From SLRI01 sp964402505 (GTDB lineage Bacteria > Pseudomonadota > Alphaproteobacteria > Geminicoccales > Geminicoccaceae), in assembly GCA_964402505.1 (NCBI GenBank), contig CAYOCP010000003.1, forward strand, positions 166,408 through 230,407: a stretch of 64,000 nt of DNA, written 5' to 3'. The notes under the pieces are model-generated. The model did not search any database, had not been told where the DNA came from, and saw nothing but the letters and a program-made list of their open reading frames with translations. Position 1 is the first letter of the stretch. Each line of letters opens with the position of its first letter. This document shows positions 53,861-62,519 of this stretch, in pieces. The translations under genes and the position numbers were made by a program.

Positions 53861-53864
53861 TCAG
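53545..53864. mobile_element. MITE-like element with 24-bp terminal inverted repeats
   Basis: CTCAGAGGCTGCCAATGAATGGGC-type sequence at 53545-53568 is mirrored at 53841-53864; the inner 12 bases (CAATGAATGGGC) are perfect and 20 of 24 positions match. The 320-base element encodes no transposase, contains a complete REP-like hairpin, and its right end includes the pdeM stop codon. It may be a miniature non-autonomous element; no clear target duplication was found. Confidence 0.45.
53753..53795. repeat. REP-like element, full copy
   Basis: GGGGTCAGGACTCTTTT (53753-53769) and AAAAGAGTCCTGACCCC (53779-53795) are perfect 17-base arms around a 9-base loop, followed by TTTAGCTC. It is the most complete member of the family also seen at 38126, 43931 and 63934. 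It could act as a bidirectional transcription end between dctM and pdeM. Confidence 0.85.
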
Positions 53865-54583
53865 GCGATGCGGTGGCGGCGCCAGTCGCAGGGGTCGGGG
53901 GCGAGGCGGACGTGGACGACGGGGAAGACGCGGGTCTCGCCGAGGAGGAAGGCGCTGAAGCCCCTGGCGAAGTGGCGGGCGATGGCGGCATCGAGGACGT
54001 TGAGCCCGCCCGTGTAGGCGCCGAAGGCGGGGAGCAGCAGGAGGTCGGGGTCGCCGGCGAAGCAGGGGCGCGTGGCACTGCCGCGGGCCTGGGCGAGCCG
54101 TGCCTTGGGATGCAGGTGGCCGGCGATGGCGGCGGTGCCTTCGGGTGCCGCCTCGGGAATGTGGGTCAGATGGAGCCGGCCAAGGGCGACCCGGTCGACC
54201 GCCTCGCCGCCCAGGCGGGCCGGCGGGTCGGGATCGTGGTTGCCGCGCACCCAGAGCCAGCTTCGGCCCGAGGCGAGGGCGGCGAGCGTGCGGCGGGCTT
54301 CGGCATCGAGGGTCGAGGGACCGGCCTTGTCGTGGAAGGCGTCGCCGAGGCTCACGACCAGGCGCGGCCGATGGCGCTGGATCGCCCAGTCGAGACGGCG
54401 GAGCGTGCGGGCGGTGTCGTAGGGCGGCAAGAGCGTGCCGCGCCGCGCGAAGGCGCTGCCCTTCTCGAGATGGAGGTCGGCGACGACGAGGCAGCGATGC
54501 CCGGGCAGGTGCAGAACGCCGAGCGGATCGAGCTCGAGCGTCTCGCCGCCGTGCTCGAGGGCGAAGGGGCTCCGGGCGCTCAT
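53861..54583 (-). CDS. pdeM: Ligase-associated metallophosphoesterase PdeM
   Basis: A 240-residue calcineurin-like phosphoesterase. Metal-binding motifs appear in order: VVADLHLEKGS, SLGDAFHD, WVRGNHDPD and IAGHLHPK. PdeM proteins accompany an Lhr-type helicase, an exonuclease and an ATP-dependent DNA ligase in a DNA repair cluster. Its ATG at 54583 overlaps the helicase stop by 4 bases. Ligase and exonuclease are not adjacent here. The 3' end coincides with one arm of the neighbouring inverted-repeat element. Confidence 0.9.
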   Translation of the reverse strand: MSARSPFALEHGGETLELDPLGVLHLPGHRCLVVADLHLEKGSAFARRGTLLPPYDTARTLRRLDWAIQRHRPRLVVSLGDAFHDKAGPSTLDAEARRTLAALASGRSWLWVRGNHDPDPPARLGGEAVDRVALGRLHLTHIPEAAPEGTAAIAGHLHPKARLAQARGSATRPCFAGDPDLLLLPAFGAYTGGLNVLDAAIARHFARGFSAFLLGETRVFPVVHVRLAPDPCDWRRHRIA

Positions 54584-57003
54584 GCTTCCCCGCCCGTGGC
54601 CTCGGCCACGAGCTCGGCCGTGAGCTCCTCCAGGGTCTGGTCGAGATCGCCGGCATCGACCCGCTCCCTGCCGATGCTGGCGATGATCGAGACGGCGAAG
54701 GGCGAGATGCGCTCGAGCTTCCGGTGGCGGATGCGGCCCCCGACCGATGTCAGGAGGTCGGCGAGGCGGCGGACATCGGTGAGCCCGGCGGCGGCCTCGC
54801 CGCGCGCCGCCTTCAGGAGCACGTGGTCCGGCTCGTGCTTGCGCAGCACGTCGTAGATCAAATCGGCATTGAAGGTGACCTGGCGGCCGGTCTTCTCCTG
54901 GCCCGGATGGCGGCGCTCGATCAGCCCGGCGACGACGGCGCAGTTCCTGAAGATGCGCTTGATCATGCTGCTCTCGGCGATCCACTCCTCGAGGTCGTCG
55001 CCGAGCATGTCGACAGCGAAGAGCGCTTCCACGTCCTCGCATTCGCCCTGGCTCCAGGTGGCGATGCAGTAGTCGGAAGCGACGAAGCCGATGGGCCGCG
55101 CCCCCATCCGCTGCAGGCGGCGGGTGAGCAGCATGCCCAGGGTCTGGTGCGCGTTGCGGCCGACGAAGCTGTAGGCGACGAGGTAGTGCCGGCCGCCCCG
55201 CCAGAAGCTCTCGACCAGGAGCTCGTCGGCGCTGACGAGCACGGAATGGCGCCGCTGCAGCTCGAGCCATTCGCGCACCGGGGTCGGCAGGCGGTGCCAC
55301 TCCGCGGGCTCGGCGAGAAGCCGGCGGACGCGATGCGCGAGCTGGCTCGTGAGCGGCAGCCGGCCGCCGGCATAGGCCGGAACCTTCGGCTCCCTGGCAC
55401 CCCTGGCGATGGAGGCGATCACCTCGTTCTGGCGGATGCCCTCGAAGGCGAGCACGCGGCCGGCGAAGAGGAAGCTGTCGCCCGGGGTCAGCATCGAGAC
55501 GAAATACTCCTCGATCTCGCCGAGCGATCGGCCACGGCCGATCCGGACGCGCATCACCGGCGCTTCGACGATGGTGCCGATGTTCATCCGATAGCCGCGC
55601 ACCAGCCGGCGGTCGGTCAGGTGCCAGAGCCCGTCCGGCCCCTGCGCCAGGCGGCGGTAGCGCTCGTACTGGCGAAGGGCGTAGCCGCCGGTCGCGACGA
55701 AGTCGAGCACGGCATCGAAGTCCTCCCGCGAAAGGCCGGCATAGGGCTGGGCCCTGCGCACCTCCAGGAAGAGCGCATCGGCATCGAAGGGGCCGCTGCA
55801 GGCGACGCCCGTCAGATGCTGGGCGAGCACATCGAGGGCGGCGTGGAGCGGTGGCGCACCGTCGAGCTCGCCGATCCGGATCGCCTCCATGGCGGCGATG
55901 CACTCCAGGACCTCGAAGCGGTTGGCCGGGACCAGCACGGCCCGGGACGCCTCGTCGAGCCGGTGGTTGGCGCGGCCGATACGCTGCAGGAGGCGGCTCG
56001 CCCCCTTGGGTGCGCCAATCTGCAGGACGAGATCGACATCGCCCCAGTCGATGCCGAGATCGAGCGAGGAGGTGCAGACCACACCTCGCAAAGCACCCCG
56101 GGCCATGGCGGCCTCGACCTTGCGGCGCTGCTCGACGGCGAGGCTGCCGTGATGCAGGGCGATCGGCAGGTTCTCCCTGTTGACGCGCCAGAGGGCCGCG
56201 AAGAAGAGCTCGGCGAGGGCTCGCGTGTTGACGAAGACGAGCGCCGTGCGCACGGCCAGAAGGCGCGCGTAGACGGCCTCGACCGAATAGAGGGCGGCGT
56301 GGCCCGCCCAGGGCATGGGTGCCTCGGCATCGGCGATGGTGATCAGGGGTGCGGCACCCTTTTCGGCCTCGACGATGCGGGCGCGTTCCGGGTCGGCCGA
56401 GAGGAAGCGGAGCAGGGACGGCGGGTCGGCCACGGTGGCCGAGAGGCCGACGAAGCGGGCTTTGGGTGCGAGCGTGCGCAGCCGCGCCATGCCGAGGGAG
56501 AGAAGGGCGCCGCGCTTGCTCTCGGCGATGCTGTGCAGCTCGTCCAGGATGACGCAGGCGAGACCCACGAAATATCGGGCGGCGTCCTCGTAGCTGAGCA
56601 GGAGCGCCAGGGATTCGGGAGTGGTCAGGAGGATCTGCGGCGGGTGGGTGCGCTGCCGCTTCCTGCGGTTGGCCGGCGTGTCGCCGGTGCGGACCGCGAA
56701 GCTGACCCCGAGCCCCATCTCGGCCACCGGTGCCGCGAGGTTTCTGGCGATGTCGGTCGTGAGCGCCTTCAAGGGCGAGACGTAGAGCGTGTGCAGGCTC
56801 TTCGCCGGCATCCGGGCCAGGGCCACGAGGCTCGGCAGAAAGCCCGCGAGCGTCTTGCCGCCGCCCGTGGGCGCGATCAGCAGGGTGTCGCGGCCGGCTG
56901 CGGCTTCCCTCAGCATGGCGAGCTGGTGCGCGCGCGGCCGCCAGCCCCGGCTCTCGAACCAGGCGGCGAAGGGATGCTGCAAATCGCTGGCGGTCGTGGA
57001 CAT
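54580..57003 (-). CDS. Ligase-associated Lhr-type DEXH-box helicase
   Basis: An 807-residue superfamily 2 helicase. Motif I is APTGGGKTLAGFLPSL, Ia SPLKALT, DEXH box ILDELHSI, motif III GLSATV, and motif VI QRIGRANHRLDE; a winged-helix and Lhr-core C-terminal domain (about 450-800) follows with GDSFLFAGRVLAFEGIR. It belongs to the short Lhr form that is paired with PdeM. Such helicases are 3'-5' DNA translocases involved in repair. It is divergent from lysK with 60 bases between the starts. Confidence 0.92.
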   Translation of the reverse strand: MSTTASDLQHPFAAWFESRGWRPRAHQLAMLREAAAGRDTLLIAPTGGGKTLAGFLPSLVALARMPAKSLHTLYVSPLKALTTDIARNLAAPVAEMGLGVSFAVRTGDTPANRRKRQRTHPPQILLTTPESLALLLSYEDAARYFVGLACVILDELHSIAESKRGALLSLGMARLRTLAPKARFVGLSATVADPPSLLRFLSADPERARIVEAEKGAAPLITIADAEAPMPWAGHAALYSVEAVYARLLAVRTALVFVNTRALAELFFAALWRVNRENLPIALHHGSLAVEQRRKVEAAMARGALRGVVCTSSLDLGIDWGDVDLVLQIGAPKGASRLLQRIGRANHRLDEASRAVLVPANRFEVLECIAAMEAIRIGELDGAPPLHAALDVLAQHLTGVACSGPFDADALFLEVRRAQPYAGLSREDFDAVLDFVATGGYALRQYERYRRLAQGPDGLWHLTDRRLVRGYRMNIGTIVEAPVMRVRIGRGRSLGEIEEYFVSMLTPGDSFLFAGRVLAFEGIRQNEVIASIARGAREPKVPAYAGGRLPLTSQLAHRVRRLLAEPAEWHRLPTPVREWLELQRRHSVLVSADELLVESFWRGGRHYLVAYSFVGRNAHQTLGMLLTRRLQRMGARPIGFVASDYCIATWSQGECEDVEALFAVDMLGDDLEEWIAESSMIKRIFRNCAVVAGLIERRHPGQEKTGRQVTFNADLIYDVLRKHEPDHVLLKAARGEAAAGLTDVRRLADLLTSVGGRIRHRKLERISPFAVSIIASIGRERVDAGDLDQTLEELTAELVAEATGGEA

Positions 57004-57063
57004 TCGGGTCTTCGGCTCTTACCAACGGGTCGAACCTAGGCTCCGCATCCTGTGTGGCAATCG

Positions 57064-58653
57064 ATGGACGAGGAAACGCTTCGCGCCAGCAAGGCCTGGC
57101 CGATCACCGAGGCCCTGGCGCTTCTGCAGCGGATCGAGAGAAAGCCGCCCGCAAAGGGATTCGTGCTCTTCGAGACCGGCTACGGCCCTTCCGGCCTGCC
57201 GCATATCGGCACGTTCGCCGAGGTCTTCCGCACGACCCTGATCCGCCGGGCGTTCCACAGGCTCTCGGACATGCCGACCCGGCTCTACGCCTTCTCGGAC
57301 GACATGGACGGGCTCCGGAAGCTGCCGGACAACATCCCGCATCCCGAGACCATCGAGCCCTTCCTGCGGAGGCCCTTGACCGCCATTCCCGATCCCTTCG
57401 GCACGCACGAGAGCTACGGCCTCAACATGAACGCGCGGCTGCGGGCGTTCCTCGACCGCTTCGGCTTCGACTACGAGTTCAAGAGCGCCACGGAGGAATA
57501 CAGGAAGGGCACGTTCAACGAGGTGCTGCTGCGCGTGCTCGAGCGGCACGAGGCGGTGGCCGAGGTGGTGCGCCCGCATCTCGGGCCCGAGCGGCGGGCG
57601 AGCTACAGCCCGATCCTGCCGATCTCGCCGCGGACCGGGCGGATGCTGCAGGTGCGGATCGAGGAGTGCCGGCCGGAGGCGGGCACGGTGGTCTTCCGTG
57701 ACGAGGACGGCACGCTGACCGAGCTTCCCGTCACCGACGGGCACTGCAAGCTGCAGTGGCGGGCCGACTGGGCGCTTCGGTGGACGGCGCTCGAGGTGGA
57801 TTACGAGATGTCGGGCAAGGACCTGATCGATTCGGTCAAGCTCGGCAGCCAGATCTGCCGGGTGATGGGCGGCACGCCGCCTCTGGGCTTCACCTACGAG
57901 CTCTTCCTCGACGAGCACGGCGAGAAGATCTCGAAGTCGAAGGGCAACGGCATCACCATTGACGAGTGGCTGCGCTACGCCACGCCCGAGAGCCTGATGC
58001 TCTTCCTCTACCGCGATCCCAAGAAGGCGAAGAAGCTCTTCTTCGACGTGATTCCGCGCAACGTCGACGATTACGAGAGCTTCGTCGGCGCCTTTCCGAC
58101 CCAGGCGGACAAGGAGAAGCTCGGCAACCCGGTCTGGCACATCCACGACGGCGCACCGCCCAAAAAGGCGGTGCCCATCGGCTTCTCGATGCTCTTGAAC
58201 CTGGCCTCGGTGGTCAATGCCGAGGACCCGGAGGTGCTCTGGGGCTTCATCCGCCGCTACAGCCCCGAGCTTTCGCCCGAGAGCGAGCCGCGCCTCGCCC
58301 GGCTCGTCGATCACGCCATCGCCTACTATCAGGGCCGGGTGCGGCCGGAGAAGCGCCATCGCCGCCCGCCCGACGCGACCGAGCGGGCGGCGATGGCGGA
58401 GCTCGAGCGGCTGCTCGGGAGGCTCCCCGAGAACACGCCCGGCGAGGCCATCCAGAACGAGGTCTACGAGATCGGCAAGCGGCACGATTTCGCGAGCCTT
58501 CGGGACTGGTTCAAGGCGCTCTACGAGATCCTGCTCGGCCAGGAGCAGGGGCCGCGCTTCGGCTCGTTCGTCGCCCTCTACGGCGTTGCCAACACGCGGC
58601 GGCTGATCCAGGGCGCCCTGGCCGAGCCGGCCGGGGCCGGTCCGGGTGAGTGA
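57064..58653 (+). CDS. lysK: Class I lysyl-tRNA synthetase
   Basis: A 529-residue class I synthetase, the archaeal-type enzyme also found in many alphaproteobacteria in place of class II LysS. The HIGH-type motif is PSGLPHIG (about 42-49) and the KMSKS-type motif is EKISKSKGNG (about 285-294). The catalytic Rossmann domain, zinc-free connective region and C-terminal anticodon-binding cage of helices are of normal length. ATG 57064 is preferred to GTG 57052. It charges tRNA-Lys with lysine. The stop overlaps rsmB by 8 bases. Confidence 0.95.
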   Translation: MDEETLRASKAWPITEALALLQRIERKPPAKGFVLFETGYGPSGLPHIGTFAEVFRTTLIRRAFHRLSDMPTRLYAFSDDMDGLRKLPDNIPHPETIEPFLRRPLTAIPDPFGTHESYGLNMNARLRAFLDRFGFDYEFKSATEEYRKGTFNEVLLRVLERHEAVAEVVRPHLGPERRASYSPILPISPRTGRMLQVRIEECRPEAGTVVFRDEDGTLTELPVTDGHCKLQWRADWALRWTALEVDYEMSGKDLIDSVKLGSQICRVMGGTPPLGFTYELFLDEHGEKISKSKGNGITIDEWLRYATPESLMLFLYRDPKKAKKLFFDVIPRNVDDYESFVGAFPTQADKEKLGNPVWHIHDGAPPKKAVPIGFSMLLNLASVVNAEDPEVLWGFIRRYSPELSPESEPRLARLVDHAIAYYQGRVRPEKRHRRPPDATERAAMAELERLLGRLPENTPGEAIQNEVYEIGKRHDFASLRDWFKALYEILLGQEQGPRFGSFVALYGVANTRRLIQGALAEPAGAGPGE

Positions 58654-59917
58654 GTTCAGCGTCGGCCTCGAGGCGCGCGGCCTGGCGCTTCGGGTGCTCG
58701 ACGCGGCGCTGAACGAGAAAGCGCCGGCCGAGGCGCGCTTCGCGGCCGAGGCGGCGGCGACCCGGCTCGACCCGCGCGACCGGGCCTTCGCCCGGCTGCT
58801 CTACACGACCGTCCTGCGCCAGAAGGTCCTTCTGGACAAAACCCTCCTGCCGCTCTTGCGCCACCCGCCGCCGCACAGGAGCGGCATGAACCTGCTCCGG
58901 CTGGGCGCGGCGCAGCTCCTTTGCCTGAACACGCCGCCGCACGCGGCGGTCGGCCAGACGGTCGAGCTCGCGAAGAAGCGGCGGATAGCACCGCCGGCCC
59001 TGGTCAACGCGGTGCTGCGCCGGCTGGTCGGCATGCGGCCGCCCGAGATCGCGCCGCTCGACACCCTGCCGGACTGGCTGCGGGCGAGCTGGAGCGCCGC
59101 CTACGGCACCGGGACGGCGGCCGCCATCGCCACGGCCATCGGCCGTGAGCCGCCGCTCGACCTCTCGCTCAAGGCGGATGCCGCCGGCTGGGCGGCGCGG
59201 CTCGGCGGCGAGGTGGTGGGGCCGGCGACGGTGCGCCTGCGCGATGCCGGGGCGGTCGAGCGGCTGCCGGGCTATCGGGCGGGGGCGTGGTGGGTGCAGG
59301 ACCTGGCGGCCAGCCTGCCGGCGCGCCTGCTCGACGCGAAGCCCGGCATGGCCGTGCTCGATCTCTGCGCGGCACCCGGCGGCAAGACGGCACAGCTCGC
59401 CCTCGCCGGCGCCAGCGTGACCGCGGTCGAACGGGAGCCCGCACGCGCCGAGCGCCTCGCCCAGAACCTCGAGCGGCTCGGGCTCGAAGCCGCGATCGTC
59501 GTCGCCGACGCGCTCGATTTTTCGCCTCGCGCACCCGTCGACGCGGTGCTTCTGGATGCGCCCTGCTCGGCGACGGGCACCCTTCGCCGTCATCCGGACA
59601 TTCTCTGGAGCAAGACGCCGGCCGATGTGGAGCGGCTGGCCCGGCTGCAGGGCCGATTGCTCGATGCGGCGGCAGGGCTCCTCGGACCCGGCGGCACGCT
59701 GGTCCACGCCGTCTGCTCGCTCGAGCCCGAGGAGGGGCCGGCCGTGGTCGAGGCGTTCCTCGCCCGCCATCCGGGCTTCGTCCGCAAGCCCATCGCCGAG
59801 GCCGAGACGGGCCTTTCGCCCACCCCATCGGGCGATCTCCGCACCCATCCGGCCCTGCTCGCCGAGAAGGGCGGCATGGACGGCTTCTTCATCGCCCGTT
59901 TCACCAGGCAGCGCTGA
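58646..59917 (+). CDS. rsmB: 16S rRNA m5C methyltransferase RsmB-like
   Basis: A 423-residue protein with an N-terminal NusB-like domain (about 8-135) and a Rossmann methyltransferase domain (about 215-420). SAM-binding CAAPGGKTAQLALAG, the nucleophile-bearing DAPCSATGTLRRHPD and the release Cys in VCSLEPEEG fit the RsmB/Sun family, which methylates C967 of 16S rRNA. The GTG start overlaps lysK by 8 bases, forming a translation-related operon with lysK and purH. Confidence 0.93.
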   Translation: MSEFSVGLEARGLALRVLDAALNEKAPAEARFAAEAAATRLDPRDRAFARLLYTTVLRQKVLLDKTLLPLLRHPPPHRSGMNLLRLGAAQLLCLNTPPHAAVGQTVELAKKRRIAPPALVNAVLRRLVGMRPPEIAPLDTLPDWLRASWSAAYGTGTAAAIATAIGREPPLDLSLKADAAGWAARLGGEVVGPATVRLRDAGAVERLPGYRAGAWWVQDLAASLPARLLDAKPGMAVLDLCAAPGGKTAQLALAGASVTAVEREPARAERLAQNLERLGLEAAIVVADALDFSPRAPVDAVLLDAPCSATGTLRRHPDILWSKTPADVERLARLQGRLLDAAAGLLGPGGTLVHAVCSLEPEEGPAVVEAFLARHPGFVRKPIAEAETGLSPTPSGDLRTHPALLAEKGGMDGFFIARFTRQR

Positions 59918-59926
59918 GACCGCCCG

Positions 59927-61474
59927 ATGACTTCGATCATGCCCCGCCGCGCCCTGCTCTCGGTCTTCGACAAGGCCGGGCTCGTCGATCTCGCCCGCAC
60001 CCTCGCCGGCCACGGCGTCGAGCTGATCTCGACGGGCGGCACGGCGGCGGCGCTGCGCGCGGCCGGGCTCGAGGTCACCGATGTCGCCGCTGTCAGCGGC
60101 CGGCCGGAGATCCTGGATGGCCGGGTGAAGACGCTGCAGCCGGAGATCCACGGCGGCATCCTCGCCCGGCGCGCCGATCCCGCCCACATGGCGGTCCTGG
60201 CCGAGCACGGGATGGCACCGATCGACCTCGTCGTGGTCAATCTCTACCCCTTCGCCGCCACCCTGGCCTCCGGCGCCGATTTCGCGACCTGCATCGAGAA
60301 CATCGACATCGGCGGTCCGGCGATGATCCGGGCGGCGGCGAAGAACCACGAGGACGTGGCGGTGCTCACCGATCCCGGCGACTACGCCGCCCTCAAGGCG
60401 GCGTTGGAATCGGGGGGCACAAAGGCCGCCATGCGGCGAGAACTGGCCAAAAAGGCCTTCGCGCACACGGCCGCCTATGACGCGGCGATCGCGGGCTGGC
60501 TAGCCGATCTCGAGGGACCGGCCCTGCCCGACCCGCTTCTCGTCGTGGCACCGATGCAGCAGAAGCTCCGCTACGGCGAGAATCCGCACCAGGAAGCGGC
60601 GCTCTACGCGCGCAGGCAGGGTCGGCCCGGCGTGGCGCAGGCCCGCCAGCTCCAGGGCAAGGCGCTTTCGTACAACAACCTGCAGGACGCCGACGCGGCT
60701 ATCGAGCTCGCCTCGAGCTTCGACCGGCCGACCGCCGTGATCGTCAAGCACACCAATCCCTGCGGGGTGGCGAGTGCGGCGACGCTCGACGAGGCATGGG
60801 AGCGGGCGCTGGCCGCCGATCCGGTGAGCGCCTTCGGCGGCATCGTCGCCACCAACCGGACGGTCGACGCGGCAACGGCGAGGGGCCTCGCCGGACTCTT
60901 CCTCGAGGTGGTGGTGGCGCCGGGCTTCACGAACGAGGCGCTGGCCCTCCTCGCCGCCAGGACGAACCTCCGGCTGCTCCGGCTGGACCGCCTGCCGGAC
61001 CCCGAGGATGCCATGCTCGATATCCGCAGCATCGGCGGCGGGCTTCTGGTGCAGGCGCGGGATGCCGCGACCAGCGATCCCGGGACGTGGCAGACGGTGA
61101 CGAGGCGCGCACCCACGACCGAGGAGCGGGCGGCCCTGACCTTCGCCTGGAGGGTCTGCCGGCAGGTCCGCTCGAACGCCATCGTGGTGGCGGCGGGCGA
61201 GACGACCAGCGGCATCGGCGGCGGCCAGACCAGTCGGGTGCGGGCGGTCGAGCTCGCCTGCCGGGCGCTTCGGGTCGAGCCCGCGGGGGGGCCGCTCGTG
61301 CTCGCCAGCGACGCCTTCTTCCCCTTCGCCGACGGCATCGAACGCGCCGCCGAGGCGGGCGTCCGCGCCGTCGTCCAGCCCGGCGGCAGCCTGCGCGACG
61401 GCGAGGTGATCGCCGCCTGCGACGCGCACGACATCGCCATGCTCGTGACCGGAAGGCGGCACTTCAGGCACTGA
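59927..61474 (+). CDS. purH: Bifunctional purine biosynthesis protein PurH
   Basis: A 515-residue enzyme. The N-terminal IMP cyclohydrolase domain (1-195) reads ALLSVFDKAGLVDLAR, LISTGGTAAALRAAGL and GRVKTLQPEIHGGILAR. The AICAR transformylase domain (about 200-515) has LRYGENPHQEAALY, VIVKHTNPCGVAS, SAFGGIVATNRTVD and the closing FPFADGIERAAEAGVRAVVQ. It carries out the last two steps of de novo IMP synthesis. It follows rsmB by 9 bases; the ribosome site is weak, so translational coupling is likely. Confidence 0.97.
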   Translation: MTSIMPRRALLSVFDKAGLVDLARTLAGHGVELISTGGTAAALRAAGLEVTDVAAVSGRPEILDGRVKTLQPEIHGGILARRADPAHMAVLAEHGMAPIDLVVVNLYPFAATLASGADFATCIENIDIGGPAMIRAAAKNHEDVAVLTDPGDYAALKAALESGGTKAAMRRELAKKAFAHTAAYDAAIAGWLADLEGPALPDPLLVVAPMQQKLRYGENPHQEAALYARRQGRPGVAQARQLQGKALSYNNLQDADAAIELASSFDRPTAVIVKHTNPCGVASAATLDEAWERALAADPVSAFGGIVATNRTVDAATARGLAGLFLEVVVAPGFTNEALALLAARTNLRLLRLDRLPDPEDAMLDIRSIGGGLLVQARDAATSDPGTWQTVTRRAPTTEERAALTFAWRVCRQVRSNAIVVAAGETTSGIGGGQTSRVRAVELACRALRVEPAGGPLVLASDAFFPFADGIERAAEAGVRAVVQPGGSLRDGEVIAACDAHDIAMLVTGRRHFRH

Positions 61475-61512
61475 GACAGGATTGCCACAGGCTGCCTTGC
61501 GCCGACCCCGGA

Positions 61513-61528
61513 TTAACCCCTCCCTAAC
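61513..61528 (+). promoter_or_regulatory. CtrA-like half-perfect site
   Basis: TTAA (61513-61516), seven bases, then CTAAC (61524-61528) differs by one base from the TTAA-N7-TTAAC site of the alphaproteobacterial cell-cycle regulator CtrA. It lies 75 bases upstream of a small membrane-protein frame. Chance occurrence is possible. Confidence 0.25.
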
Positions 61529-61602
61529 GCGTCCGAACGAAACATCCAAACTCCAGGAACCGCTCCCGCCGTGGCGTGCGGGGGCCCAACGGAGTCCGGA
61601 GG

Positions 61603-61695
61603 ATGGTCGATCGCGCCGTCGTCTACATCGTCTTCGTGCTGTTCGTCGCCACCTGGCTGCTCCAGTCCCCGGTGCCCATGGCGATCGCTCCCTGA
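61603..61695 (+). CDS. Small single-helix membrane protein (30 residues)
   Basis: ATG 61603 opens a 30-codon frame encoding MVDRAVVYIVFVLFVATWLL and then QSPVPMAIAP: two charged residues, one hydrophobic helix of about 17 residues and a Pro-containing tail. GGAG lies eight bases upstream (61591-61594). The third-position GC is high, as in genes. It would be a tiny inner-membrane protein. No homologue comes to mind; the size makes chance possible. Confidence 0.4.
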   Translation: MVDRAVVYIVFVLFVATWLLQSPVPMAIAP

Positions 61696-61765
61696 GAGCC
61701 GGCCGCTCTGGCGCCTTCCCGGGCCCGATGGTAAGCAGCCCCGGCGGGCCCGGAAGGAGACGCAC

Positions 61766-62440
61766 ATGGCCGAGGCGCAGATTCTCGTCGTCGACGTCGG
61801 CGGCAACAACATCAAGATCAAGCACGCGGCGCATGTGGAGAAGCGCAAGGCGAAGTCGGGGCCGGACATGACGCCCGAGCGGATGGTCGAGATGGTGCTC
61901 GAGCACGCCGGCGACTGGACCTTCGACCACGTCACCATCGGCTATCCGGGTCCCGTGCGCGAGGGCCGGCTGGTGCTGGAGCCGCACAATCTGGGCAAGG
62001 GCTGGACCGATTTCGACTTCGCCGCCGCCTTCGGCCGGCCGGTCAAGGTCGTCAACGACGCCGTGATGCAGGCCATCGGCTCCTATGCCGGCGGCAAGAT
62101 GCTGTTCCTCGGCCTCGGCACCGGCCTCGGCGCCGCCCTCGTCGGCGATCACGTCGCGGTGCCGCTCGAGGTGGCGCACCTGCCCTATCGCAAGAAGCTC
62201 ACCTTCGAGGACTGCGTCGGCAAGCGCGGGCTCGAGCGGATGGGCAAGAAGGACTGGCAGGTGCTGGTCCACGATGTGGTCGAGAGGTTGCGGCTGGCGC
62301 TGGTCGCCGACTACGTCGTGCTCGGCGGCGGCAACGCCAAGCATCTCGAGACGATGCCCCTGCAGTGCCGCCCGGGCGACAACGAGAACGCCTTCATCGG
62401 CGGCATCCGCATCTGGCAGGAGCATTTCCGCGTCCTCTGA
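61766..62440 (+). CDS. ppgK: Polyphosphate glucokinase-like ROK-family protein
   Basis: A 224-residue ASKHA kinase. ILVVDVGGNNIKIKHA is the phosphate-1 motif; GYPGPVREG, VVNDAVMQAIGSYAGGKMLF with LGLGTGLGAALV are typical of polyphosphate/ATP glucokinases (PPGK), and YVVLGGGNAKHLETMP matches a short alphaproteobacterial form. It should phosphorylate glucose with polyphosphate or ATP in the cytoplasm; the donor is uncertain. AAGGAGA six bases upstream sets ATG 61766. The zinc-type Cys motif of bacterial hexokinase-type ROK proteins is absent, as in PPGK. Confidence 0.82.
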   Translation: MAEAQILVVDVGGNNIKIKHAAHVEKRKAKSGPDMTPERMVEMVLEHAGDWTFDHVTIGYPGPVREGRLVLEPHNLGKGWTDFDFAAAFGRPVKVVNDAVMQAIGSYAGGKMLFLGLGTGLGAALVGDHVAVPLEVAHLPYRKKLTFEDCVGKRGLERMGKKDWQVLVHDVVERLRLALVADYVVLGGGNAKHLETMPLQCRPGDNENAFIGGIRIWQEHFRVL

Positions 62441-62519
62441 CCGCATCCTCGAGCGCGCGCCCAAAGGCGCCGGCGCTGCCCGCCAGGCGCGGCTGACCCG
62501 CGATCCGCTGCCCCGCCTC

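Noticed and set aside
53861..57025. 1054-codon minus-strand reading that starts upstream of PdeM
   Set aside because: Only its last 240 codons are PdeM; the rest is the wrong frame of the helicase, which has its own complete motif set.
57004..57063. tRNA remnant suggested by GGTCGAACC before lysK
   Set aside because: Only 60 bases are available and no cloverleaf can be drawn.
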